Under the pieces are notes generated by a model. The model was not told where the DNA came from. It made no database searches and saw only the letters and a list, made by a program, of their open reading frames with translations. From Campylobacteraceae bacterium (lineage in GTDB: Bacteria > Campylobacterota > Campylobacteria > Campylobacterales > Sulfurovaceae): a stretch of 5,844 nucleotides of DNA. The position numbers and the translations under genes are program-made. Shown in pieces: positions 1 through 5,844 of this stretch; within the stretch, counting starts at the first letter, position 1, and each line of letters starts with the position of its first letter. The stretch spans positions 1 to 5,844 of the forward strand of contig JALWZK010000174.1 of assembly GCA_027002665.1 (NCBI GenBank), written 5' to 3'.

Positions 1-866
1 ATATCTTTAAAAAAGTATTTAGTAGAACAACAAAAGCTATTAAAGATGTGGCACCCAAGAAGAAAAAAAAGATTACCATTGAGGAGTTTGAGAATATCCT
101 ATTGGAAGCCGATGTCAATTATGAGTTGGTAGAGATATTCTTAGAGGATTTACCCAACTCAATAGATAGAATAACAGCCTATAATAGATTAATATCTGTA
201 TTTCAATATAAGGCCGATTGGAAATTCTACAACGGAGAAGATAGACCATTTGTGGATATGATAGTTGGTGTAAATGGTGCAGGAAAGACTACAACAATTG
301 CAAAACTTGCAAAACTCTATCAAAAAGAGGGTAGAACAGTTATTCTATCTGCAGGTGATACCTTTAGAGCGGCTGCCATTGAACAGCTTACACAGTGGGC
401 TAAGAAATTGGATATTCCTATTGTAGCTACCAGACAGGGGCATGACCCGTCTGCTGTTGTATATGATACAATTAATTCTGCTAAGGCTAAGGGTATTGAT
501 GTTGTAATTATAGATACGGCAGGACGACTCCATACGCAGACCAACTTGGGGGAGGAACTTAAGAAGATGGTGCGAATTGCCGGTAAGGCGATAGAGAATG
601 CTCCTCATAGAAAACTATTAATCTTAGATGGGACGCAAGGGAGTTCCAGTATAAATCAAGCTAAAGTTTTTAACGAAATGATAGGAATTGATGGTATAAT
701 AATTACTAAACTTGATGGAACGGCAAAAGGTGGGTCTATATTATCTATTGCTAATGAGTTAAAGATGCCGATATACTATATAGGCACAGGAGAGAAACCA
801 GATGACCTTATTAGATTTAAAGCAAATGAGTATGTTAATACTATTTTAGATGAGATATTTATTTAA
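1..866 (+). CDS. ftsY: Signal recognition particle receptor FtsY (5' end cut off by window)
   Basis: FtsY is the SRP receptor GTPase. It pairs with Ffh on nascent-chain ribosomes at the inner membrane and hands them to the Sec translocon. The NG domain is complete: P-loop GVNGAGKTT at 267-293, DTFRAAA at 357-377, DTAGR at 513-527, TKLDG with TAKGG from 705, and the closing GTGEKPDDL at 783-809. The protein ends [12 protein letters not shown], a typical FtsY tail. A GTG at 48 opens a 272-residue frame, but the frame stays open to base 3 and reads [16 protein letters not shown] just before it. That is the usual short amphipathic FtsY N-terminus, so the real start lies left of the window and the GTG is an internal Val. 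The codon ending at base 2 is xAT, so at least two codons are missing. The long acidic A domain of E. coli FtsY is absent from the visible part. A lysine-rich stretch follows Val-48, encoded partly by an A8 run at 63-70. The last 17 bases overlap the next gene. The family call is very secure. Confidence 0.97.
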   Translation, partial: IFKKVFSRTTKAIKDVAPKKKKKITIEEFENILLEADVNYELVEIFLEDLPNSIDRITAYNRLISVFQYKADWKFYNGEDRPFVDMIVGVNGAGKTTTIAKLAKLYQKEGRTVILSAGDTFRAAAIEQLTQWAKKLDIPIVATRQGHDPSAVVYDTINSAKAKGIDVVIIDTAGRLHTQTNLGEELKKMVRIAGKAIENAPHRKLLILDGTQGSSSINQAKVFNEMIGIDGIIITKLDGTAKGGSILSIANELKMPIYYIGTGEKPDDLIRFKANEYVNTILDEIFI

Positions 867-1956
867 ACTACTAACCCAAATTTTTATACTAACGGCGATT
901 CTTTTCTCCTTAATGCTTTTAAAAGAGAGAAAAGCTTTTGATACGAGAGGGCTTGTGCAGATTGACCCAATGCCCCAAACTTGGAAACTCATAAAAGAGA
1001 GGAGATATGCAGAGGCTGACGAGTATCTAAGCTACTTTATGCAGTTTGATTATGTTAAAGATAATCCAAAGGCGGTAGAGTTATTAAATGCTATTAAGGA
1101 GAAGCGAAATAGTTTTGAGTATAAGAGAGATAAGATAATAGAGGGTCTAATTTCAGGTAAGAGTGATGAGAGTGTTGGAAAAATATCTGCCATCGCATCC
1201 GATTTTTTAGTAATTGGAGATATAAGAGACTTAACAATACAGGGAAATAACTATTTTAATGGAGATAGAGAGGTGGATAAGCTGGTAGTGGCACTATCAA
1301 CTCTGGGATTAGTGGCTACGGTCTCCACCATATATACTATGGGTGCTACCTCATCTGCAAAGGGTGGTATATCTATTTTAAAGTATGGTAAAAAGGTAAA
1401 TAAGATACCCAGATGGTTGGAGAAAGCCATTATAAGGGAGGCAAAAGTTGTTAAAGAGACAAAGTCTCTGAAGAGTGTGAAGGGTATCTTAGAGCCGATA
1501 TATGAGTTATATGAGAGAGTTGGATTGAAAGGGACTCTCGATATTTTAAAGGATACAAAAAACCTAACTGAATTGCGGGGAGTAGTTAAATTATCTAAGA
1601 GATTTGGCAAAAATAGTGCTGAGCTTCTAAAGATAACGGGGAAAAAATCGGCAAAAATTATAAATAGTATGCCAAGCGTTAAACCTCAGACTATCCTATA
1701 TGCCTCCAGCTATGGAGATAAGGGTATAGTGGCAGTAAAGAGAATGGGAGAGGTTAAATTTTTAAAGCGAGTAAAGATACTATCGAGAGCCTCCAAGACA
1801 ACCTATAAAGGTAATTTTGATACATTAATTGCCAAATTACTAAAAGTAGTTCCAACCTCCCTCCTATATGCCATCTCTTTTCTGGGGCTATTCTACTATC
1901 TTATTAAATTTATCTCTATATTTAAATTAAATTTTAAAAAACTTAGATTAGCATAG
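850..1956 (+). CDS. Unrecognised membrane protein, 368 aa, conserved-hypothetical type
   Basis: I do not recognise a named family. The start is well fixed: the codon before ATG 850 is an in-frame TAG (847-849), and the product opens with a basic MRYLFK followed by a hydrophobic helix (about residues 4-24), a typical membrane anchor or uncleaved signal. Residues about 40-110 are charged and helical ([18 protein letters not shown]), somewhat like a helical-repeat unit. Next comes [16 protein letters not shown] (about 117-131), then a small-residue-rich hydrophobic stretch (about 144-168) that could be a membrane hairpin. A long basic Lys-rich region (about 175-325) follows, then a strong C-terminal membrane helix (about 331-358) and the basic tail [10 protein letters not shown]. 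No catalytic motif is visible. It starts inside ftsY with no clear Shine-Dalgarno, so translation is probably coupled to ftsY. The hydrophobic stretch after the GDIRDL motif faintly recalls membrane-associated or pre-toxin regions of other proteins, but this is too weak for a function. It is probably an inner-membrane protein with most of its mass outside the cytoplasm. Confidence 0.8.
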   Translation: MRYLFKLLTQIFILTAILFSLMLLKERKAFDTRGLVQIDPMPQTWKLIKERRYAEADEYLSYFMQFDYVKDNPKAVELLNAIKEKRNSFEYKRDKIIEGLISGKSDESVGKISAIASDFLVIGDIRDLTIQGNNYFNGDREVDKLVVALSTLGLVATVSTIYTMGATSSAKGGISILKYGKKVNKIPRWLEKAIIREAKVVKETKSLKSVKGILEPIYELYERVGLKGTLDILKDTKNLTELRGVVKLSKRFGKNSAELLKITGKKSAKIINSMPSVKPQTILYASSYGDKGIVAVKRMGEVKFLKRVKILSRASKTTYKGNFDTLIAKLLKVVPTSLLYAISFLGLFYYLIKFISIFKLNFKKLRLA

Positions 1957-1962
1957 CCATCT

Positions 1963-2523
1963 ATGGATAAAAATAGTTTTAGAAGAGAGTGTCTTAAGAG
2001 ATTAAAGGCTCGAAATAGAGTAAAAGATTACTATGGAGATAAGATTGTCTCCAATATTCTATATAGGTATATTAAACAGAGTAGATTTAAAGTGGTTATG
2101 CTTTATATACCTTTGAAGATAGAAATTAATATTTCTATTTTAATTAAACGGCTTAGAATGGAGAAAGTAGCTCTTTTAGTCCCATTTATGGAAGGTAAAA
2201 GCTTTAGATTGGTAAAATATAGATTGCCTATAAAAATAAAAAAGTTTGGTGTAAAAGAACCCAATATATCTAATAGTTTTTATAAAAAAATTGACTTAGC
2301 TATAGTTCCAATAATTGGAACAGATAGCTCATTTAGACGGATTGGTTTTGGAAAAGGCTTCTATGATAGATTTTTTGAGAAGAGTGGAGACAAAATAGAT
2401 AGAGTCTTTTTTATAGGAAGGAGGAGCTGTATCTGTTCTAAAATTGTGACAGATAGTTATGATGTAGAGGGAGACTATTATATTACACCAAAGAGAGTTT
2501 TAGATAAAAAACATATAAAATAA
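1963..2523 (+). CDS. 5-formyltetrahydrofolate cyclo-ligase (5,10-methenyl-THF synthetase)
   Basis: This enzyme (YgfA/MTHFS family, EC 6.3.3.2) uses ATP to convert 5-formyl-THF to 5,10-methenyl-THF in the cytoplasm. It clears an inhibitory folate and returns one-carbon units to use. At 186 aa the length is normal. Visible family landmarks are the basic N-terminal helix (MDKNSFRRECLKRL), the strand-turn VMLYIPLKIEINI (about 45-57), FGVKEP (about 95-100), and the signature from DLAIVPIIGTD into RRIGFGKGFYDR (about 111-136). The usual aromatic before the signature Asp is Thr here (GTD instead of a typical AFD), which may be a lineage variant. The preceding TAG at 1954-1956 is in the same frame and only two codons (CCA TCT) upstream, so ATG 1963 is the earliest possible start. 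No Shine-Dalgarno is visible, which suggests coupling to the upstream gene. A cyclo-ligase next to rny matches my memory of the Campylobacter locus. The family call is strong. Confidence 0.92.
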   Translation: MDKNSFRRECLKRLKARNRVKDYYGDKIVSNILYRYIKQSRFKVVMLYIPLKIEINISILIKRLRMEKVALLVPFMEGKSFRLVKYRLPIKIKKFGVKEPNISNSFYKKIDLAIVPIIGTDSSFRRIGFGKGFYDRFFEKSGDKIDRVFFIGRRSCICSKIVTDSYDVEGDYYITPKRVLDKKHIK

Positions 2524-2550
2524 TTAATATCGGAAATATAGGCTCCAAAC

Positions 2551-2556
2551 AAGGAG
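2551..2556 (+). promoter_or_regulatory. Ribosome binding site of rny
   Basis: AAGGAG lies five bases before ATG 2562, a near-perfect Shine-Dalgarno. It is the strongest in the window. The two genes before it have no recognisable site, so rny is probably translated on its own rather than by coupling. Confidence 0.85.
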
Positions 2557-2561
2557 AAGTA

Positions 2562-4085
2562 ATGATAGGAGAGATTTCAATATCTACATTTATGGCTATC
2601 TTAGGTGCATTAGCCAGTTATTTTTTTGTTAAAAATGAGAATAAGAAGCAGTTTAAATATCATGAGGCAGAGGCAAAGGCAAAAGCTACTGCCATATCTC
2701 ATGAGGCTGAAAAGCTACTACAAGAGGCTAAGGTCAATATTAAAGAGAGAGAGATAGAGCTTGAGAAGAGGTTTCAACAGAAAGTTTTGGAGATAGAGAA
2801 GTATAAAACAGAACTTACACTTGAACTTGAAGCTGTTAGAGAGAAGAAAAAAGAGCTAAATATGAGAGCCAGGGAGATAGAGAAGAAGGAGAACTATCTC
2901 GAGGCCTTAGAGGAGCAGAGACAGGAGGATATTAGTAGAAGTATTAAATTGCTTGAGAAGAGTGCAGAGATGACAAGAGAGGAGGCAAAAGAGTATCTCT
3001 TAAAGCAGGTTGAAGAGCAGTGCCAACTTGAGAGAGCCCAATTGATTAGAAAGTATGAAAAACAGGCACACCACGACGCCAAGAAGAGAGCCGACTATAT
3101 CATCTCTCAAGCAGTTACAAGATATGCAGGGGAGTTTGCAGGTGAACGACTTATAAATATAATAACTCTACCGAGTGATGAGCATAAGGGGCGAATTATA
3201 GGAAAAGAGGGGAGAAATATAAAGAGTTTAGAGCAACTTCTTGGGGTTGATATTATTATAGATGAGACTCCCGGAGTTATTATAGTTAGTAATTTCAATC
3301 TATATAGAAGAGCTATTGCTACAAGAACCATTGAAATCTTAGTTAAAGATGGTAGAATACACCCTGGGAGAATTGAGAGTGTTCATAAAAAGGTAGAAAA
3401 AGAGTTTGAGCAGAAAATCTTAGAAGAGGGGGAGAATATTGTAGTAGAGTTGGGACTCTTACCGATGGATGAGGAGTTAATGAGACTTATTGGACGCTTA
3501 AAGTATAGAGCAAGTTATGGACAGAATGCATTAGCTCATACCCTCGAGGTAGCCAAATTGGCATCTCTAATGGCAGCAGAGATGGACGGTGACCAGAAAT
3601 TGGCGTTAAGAGCAGGACTACTACACGATATTGGAAAGGCTTTAACCCAAGATATTGGAGGTAATCATGTCGACTTAGGTGTAGAAGTGTGTAAGAGACA
3701 TAATGAACATCCAACTGTAATTAATGCAATATATGCCCATCATGGCCATAGAGAGCCGGATAGTATTGAGAGTGCAGTTGTATGTGCTGCAGATGCAATT
3801 AGTGCATCGAGACCCGGAGCGAGACGAGAGGTCTTGGAGAGTTTTATAAATCGGGTTAAGGATATTGAAGACATTGCAAAGAGAGAGAGAGGTGTCAAAG
3901 ATGCCTATGCAATCAATGCAGGTAGAGAGGTTCGAGTTTTTGTAGATGCAGGCAAGGTGACAGATGCACAGATGACATTAATATCGAAAAATATTGCGAA
4001 AGAGATTGAAAATAATGTGCAGTATCCCGGTGAGATTAAAGTTACCGTCATTAGAGAGAAACGGGATATTAGCTATGCGAGGTAA
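2562..4085 (+). CDS. rny: Ribonuclease Y, membrane-anchored mRNA endonuclease
   Basis: RNase Y makes the initiating endonucleolytic cuts in mRNA decay and is tethered to the inner membrane. The full architecture is present in 507 aa, close to the usual 510-520. An N-terminal membrane helix (about residues 6-23) precedes a long Lys/Glu/Arg-rich coiled coil (about 30-185) rich in heptad-like EAEAKAKA and EIEKK patterns. A KH domain (about 203-265) carries the GxxG loop as RIIGKEGRNIK at 211-221. The HD phosphodiesterase domain (about 322-415) has candidate metal ligands His326 (AHTLEVA), His355-Asp356 (LLHDIGKA), His369, the HH at 393-394 and Asp411. The C-terminal domain ends IKVTVIREKRDISYAR, as expected for the family. 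All catalytic elements look intact. Well-studied members of this phylum such as Helicobacter pylori lack RNase E, so RNase Y is likely to be a main turnover enzyme here. The start is supported by the Shine-Dalgarno and the immediate membrane helix. Confidence 0.97.
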   Translation: MIGEISISTFMAILGALASYFFVKNENKKQFKYHEAEAKAKATAISHEAEKLLQEAKVNIKEREIELEKRFQQKVLEIEKYKTELTLELEAVREKKKELNMRAREIEKKENYLEALEEQRQEDISRSIKLLEKSAEMTREEAKEYLLKQVEEQCQLERAQLIRKYEKQAHHDAKKRADYIISQAVTRYAGEFAGERLINIITLPSDEHKGRIIGKEGRNIKSLEQLLGVDIIIDETPGVIIVSNFNLYRRAIATRTIEILVKDGRIHPGRIESVHKKVEKEFEQKILEEGENIVVELGLLPMDEELMRLIGRLKYRASYGQNALAHTLEVAKLASLMAAEMDGDQKLALRAGLLHDIGKALTQDIGGNHVDLGVEVCKRHNEHPTVINAIYAHHGHREPDSIESAVVCAADAISASRPGARREVLESFINRVKDIEDIAKRERGVKDAYAINAGREVRVFVDAGKVTDAQMTLISKNIAKEIENNVQYPGEIKVTVIREKRDISYAR

Positions 4086-4087
4086 AA

Positions 4088-4093
4088 AAAGGA
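4088..4093 (+). promoter_or_regulatory. Ribosome binding site of the cyclophilin gene
   Basis: AAAGGA sits six bases before ATG 4100 in the 14-bp gap after rny. It supports this start, which also gives a complete signal sequence. Confidence 0.65.
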
Positions 4094-4099
4094 TAAAAT

Positions 4100-4672
4100 A
4101 TGATAAAAAAATTGGGAGTTCTTTTAATAATGTTATTTTTTACAACATGTAATGCAGAACAGCCTATTACGAAAGATAGTAATAGAACAAAATTGGATAG
4201 TAATTCTACTATTGTAGTCTTAGAGACAAATCAGGGTAAGATTGAGCTAAGACTTTTTCCGAAAGTTGCACCCTTGGCGGTAGAAAACTTTACAACACAT
4301 GTCAAAAATGGTTACTATAATGGAGTTATTTTCCATAGGGTTATTAAAGATTTTATGATACAGGGTGGTGACCCAACCGGAACCGGTAGAGGTGGAGAGT
4401 CTATTTGGCATAAGGAGTTTATTAATGAGTATGCTCCAAATGTGGTATTTGATAGACCTTTTCTACTTGCTATGGCAAACCATGGACCAAATACAAATGG
4501 AAGTCAATTTTTTATTACAGTAAAGCCCACTCCATGGTTAAATGGTGGATATACCATATTTGGAGAGGTTATATCTGGACAAGACATTGTAAAAAAGATA
4601 GAAAATAGTAAGACAGATAGAGCAGATAGACCCCTTAAAGAGCAGAAGATTATAAAGGCATATATTAAGTAG
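4100..4672 (+). CDS. Cyclophilin-type peptidyl-prolyl cis-trans isomerase, exported
   Basis: The product speeds cis-trans isomerisation of Xaa-Pro bonds and probably helps folding outside the cytoplasm. Residues 1-19 form an export signal: basic MIKK, a hydrophobic core LGVLLIMLFF, then TTCNA. Cys17 may be lipidated, but the lipobox (F-T-T-C) is poor; cleavage after Cys-Asn-Ala by signal peptidase I is the alternative. A short polar linker (about 20-37) leads to a complete cyclophilin domain (about 38-190). Active-site landmarks by analogy with human CypA are Arg80 in FHRV (Arg55), Gln88 in QGGDP (Gln63), Met125 in AMAN, Phe138 in GSQFFIT (Phe113) and Trp146 in PWLNGG (Trp121). The His126 position is Tyr151 (GGYTIFGEV), common in bacterial forms. 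All core residues are present, so activity is expected. The gene lies 14 bp after rny, and its TAG is followed by GTA and then the cmoB ATG in the same frame. Family call is certain; location is only likely. Confidence 0.95.
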   Translation: MIKKLGVLLIMLFFTTCNAEQPITKDSNRTKLDSNSTIVVLETNQGKIELRLFPKVAPLAVENFTTHVKNGYYNGVIFHRVIKDFMIQGGDPTGTGRGGESIWHKEFINEYAPNVVFDRPFLLAMANHGPNTNGSQFFITVKPTPWLNGGYTIFGEVISGQDIVKKIENSKTDRADRPLKEQKIIKAYIK

Positions 4673-4675
4673 GTA

Positions 4676-5581
4676 ATGTTAGATAGGATAAGGGAGGAGA
4701 GAGTTAAATGTATAGAGTGGAAAAATATTAAGCCAATCTGGAAAGCCATTAACTCTCTGCCAAAAGTAGATGATATTAGAGTGGAGATAGATAGTGTTAT
4801 ATCTATATATTCAGATAGCTTTACAGAAGATGATGAAAATATTATATACTCCACTGCAAAATTGATGCAACCTTGGAGAAAGGGACCTTTTAGAGTATCC
4901 AAAACTTTTATAGATAGTGAATGGAGAAGTTTTATCAAATATGAGCTATTGAAACCACATTTCAATATTACCAATAAGATTGTGGGTGATATAGGTTGCA
5001 ATAATGGATACTATCTATTTAGAATGTTAAACGAGAAGCCTAAAAAATTGGTGGGTTTTGACCCATCGCCAATTCCATACTGTCAATTTAAATTTATTGA
5101 CCACTTTCTAAAGAGTGGTATCACCTATGAGTTGCTCGGTGTTGAGCATGTAGAGTTCTATGAACATAAATTTGATACTCTCTTCTGTCTCGGTGTTCTC
5201 TACCATAGAAGCGACCCCATTGGGAGTTTAAAATCTCTATATAGAGGTTTAAATAGTGGAGGAGAGCTTATATTGGATACATTTATGATAGATGGAGATG
5301 ATGAGGTATCACTAACCCCTAAGCAGAGATACTCTAAGATACCAAATGTCTATTTTATTCCGACTATAAATGCTCTTAAGAACTGGTGTTATAGGGCAGG
5401 TTTTGAGAAATTGGAGGTTATAGGGGTATCTAAAACGGAGCCTTATGAACAGAGAAAAACAGACTGGATAGATGGCGAATCTTTGGAGGATTTCTTAGAT
5501 AGAGATGATAATAGTAGAACTGTAGAGGGGTATCCTGCACCCAAAAGGGTATATTTAAAGGCTAAAAAGATTAAAAAATAG
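4676..5581 (+). CDS. cmoB: tRNA U34 carboxymethyltransferase CmoB
   Basis: CmoB transfers a carboxymethyl group from carboxy-SAM, made by CmoA, to 5-hydroxyuridine at tRNA position 34. This forms uridine-5-oxyacetic acid, which widens wobble decoding. The 301-aa product aligns well by eye with E. coli CmoB (323 aa) but has a shorter N-terminus. Its landmarks are PWRKGPF (66-72), IDSEWRS (79-85), the SAM motif DIGCNNGYY (105-113), FDPSP (128-132), GVLYHRSDP (173-181), NVYFIP (224-229), ALKNW (233-237), EQRKTDW (258-264) and TVEGYPAPKR (282-291). Residues matching those reported for carboxy-SAM binding in E. coli are all present: Lys69 (K91), Trp83 (W105), Lys88 (K110), Tyr176 (Y200) and Arg291 (R315). 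The SAM loop is GCNNGY where E. coli has GCGSGY. No cmoA is in the window. The gene starts 3 bp after the cyclophilin stop with only a weak AGG, so it is probably co-translated with it. Confidence 0.97.
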   Translation: MLDRIREERVKCIEWKNIKPIWKAINSLPKVDDIRVEIDSVISIYSDSFTEDDENIIYSTAKLMQPWRKGPFRVSKTFIDSEWRSFIKYELLKPHFNITNKIVGDIGCNNGYYLFRMLNEKPKKLVGFDPSPIPYCQFKFIDHFLKSGITYELLGVEHVEFYEHKFDTLFCLGVLYHRSDPIGSLKSLYRGLNSGGELILDTFMIDGDDEVSLTPKQRYSKIPNVYFIPTINALKNWCYRAGFEKLEVIGVSKTEPYEQRKTDWIDGESLEDFLDRDDNSRTVEGYPAPKRVYLKAKKIKK

Positions 5582-5600
5582 AGTTGATTACAAAAATTTA

Positions 5601-5630
5601 TTTTCAATAATGCCAAAAATAAGGTATAAT
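5601..5630 (+). promoter_or_regulatory. Possible sigma-70 promoter, distal
   Basis: A perfect TATAAT lies at 5625-5630. TTTTCA at 5601-5606 matches four of six -35 bases with an 18-bp spacer. Campylobacterota promoters often rely on the -10 box with only a periodic A/T-rich upstream region, and that background also makes chance matches common. If used, it would leave an untranslated leader of roughly 120 bases before ATG 5758. Confidence 0.4.
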
Positions 5631-5699
5631 TAAATAAATATTTTAAATCTTTATGGCTTTATCAAAAATAAACTAAAAATATAATTAATATCTGTTATT

Positions 5700-5726
5700 T
5701 TGTAATAAGTATTTTTTAGATATAAA
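5700..5726 (+). promoter_or_regulatory. Possible sigma-70 promoter, proximal
   Basis: TATAAA at 5721-5726 is a good -10 candidate at a normal distance for a short leader (about 25 bases) before ATG 5758. Upstream TTGTAA at 5700-5705 matches four of six -35 bases, but the 15-bp spacer is short. It competes with the distal TATAAT boxes, and sequence alone does not decide which is used. Confidence 0.3.
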
Positions 5727-5748
5727 TATGTAAGTCATAAGATAATTT

Positions 5749-5752
5749 AGGA
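5749..5752 (+). promoter_or_regulatory. Ribosome binding site of the 3'-edge gene
   Basis: AGGA lies five bases before ATG 5758. It is the only purine-rich Shine-Dalgarno-like element nearby and supports that start. Confidence 0.6.
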
Positions 5753-5757
5753 TTACA

Positions 5758-5844
5758 ATGAGAATATTGACCATAGGGTTTGAAGATGAGTTTGTTAAAG
5801 AGTTAGAGGTCGAACTTGCAAAATACTTTATATGTATTGTAGAT
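5758..5844 (+). CDS. N-terminus of a possible response regulator (3' end beyond window)
   Basis: Twenty-nine codons are visible before the window ends, with no stop. The product opens with a hydrophobic beta-strand (MRILTIGF), an acidic pair (Glu9-Asp10), an amphipathic helix (EFVKELEVELAKYF) and a second strand (ICIV) ending in Asp. This beta-acidic loop-helix-beta order is what the first 30 residues of a CheY-like receiver domain look like, where the acidic pair binds magnesium. The phosphoacceptor Asp would be near residue 50 and is not in the window. The start is supported by AGGA at 5749-5752 and by the promoter-like gap upstream, which marks it as a new transcription unit separate from cmoB. 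The receiver assignment is tentative; the presence of a gene is more certain. Confidence 0.6.
   Translation, partial: MRILTIGFEDEFVKELEVELAKYFICIVD

Larger units (their letters stand above)
5582..5757 (+). other. AT-rich intergenic gap between transcription units
   Basis: This 176-bp stretch is the only sizeable gap in the window and is far richer in A and T than the genes. I find no open frame worth calling, no tRNA and no GC-rich hairpin followed by a T run, so an intrinsic terminator for cmoB is not visible. It holds several TATAAT-like hexamers on the + strand, at 5625-5630, 5680-5685 and 5721-5726 (TATAAA), and probably contains the promoter of the gene beginning at 5758. Confidence 0.7.

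Noticed and set aside
1251..1610. Reverse-strand open frame opposite the unrecognised membrane protein gene
   Set aside because: The + strand gene here has a fixed start, a signal or anchor helix and operon context; the reverse product shows no motif and looks like a codon-bias shadow.
850..1956. Toxin or defence role for the unrecognised membrane protein, based on its GDIRDL-hydrophobic stretch
   Set aside because: The resemblance to pre-toxin regions is faint, no nuclease or other toxin domain or immunity gene is present, and the setting is a housekeeping operon.
2590..3110. Repeated GAG/AAG-rich sequence in the first third of rny as a DNA repeat
   Set aside because: The repetitiveness comes from coding a Glu/Lys/Arg coiled coil with few codons. 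There is no fixed DNA repeat unit, and this region is normal for RNase Y.
4504..5001. Long reverse-strand open frame across the cyclophilin-cmoB junction
   Set aside because: It lies entirely antisense to two clearly conserved genes, has no ribosome binding site I can see, and its product is low-complexity Ser/Ile/Leu-rich, as expected from the complement of A-rich coding DNA.
5582..5660. Intrinsic terminator after cmoB
   Set aside because: I looked for a GC-rich hairpin followed by T residues and found none; the short A/T inverted matches present are expected by chance. Termination may be Rho-dependent or transcription may continue.
1..5844. CRISPR array, tRNA, rRNA, insertion sequence or prophage remains
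   Set aside because: No spaced direct repeats, cloverleaf, rRNA-like tract, transposase motif or terminal inverted repeats were seen; base composition and codon use look uniform across the genes.

Overview
The window is an AT-rich bacterial chromosome segment that looks like Campylobacterota (former Epsilonproteobacteria), most like the Sulfurovum/Sulfurimonas side of the group. Three things suggest this: strong AGA and ATA codon use; epsilon-like variants in FtsY and CmoB; and the order ftsY - extra gene - 5-formyltetrahydrofolate cyclo-ligase - rny, which I recall from the Campylobacter jejuni Cj1206c-Cj1209 region. The genus is an inference from memory and was not tested.

All genes lie on the + strand. 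Bases 1-5581 form one tight run that is probably an operon: ftsY (5' end cut off by the window) overlaps an unrecognised membrane protein gene by 17 bp. A 5-formyltetrahydrofolate cyclo-ligase follows after 6 bp, then rny (RNase Y) after 38 bp behind a strong ribosome binding site. A secreted or lipid-anchored cyclophilin comes 14 bp later and cmoB 3 bp after that. Bases 5582-5757 are a very AT-rich gap with promoter-like boxes and no convincing terminator hairpin. A new gene starts at 5758 and runs off the right edge; its 29 visible residues resemble the start of a response-regulator receiver domain.

The genes do not form one pathway. They are housekeeping functions linked to gene expression and the cell envelope: membrane targeting of ribosomes (FtsY), one-carbon metabolism (cyclo-ligase), membrane-anchored mRNA decay (RNase Y), protein folding outside the cytoplasm (cyclophilin) and tRNA wobble modification (CmoB). 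I see no mobile element, CRISPR array, tRNA, rRNA or defence system, and no convincing undescribed system. The least explained item is the 368-residue membrane protein between ftsY and the cyclo-ligase.
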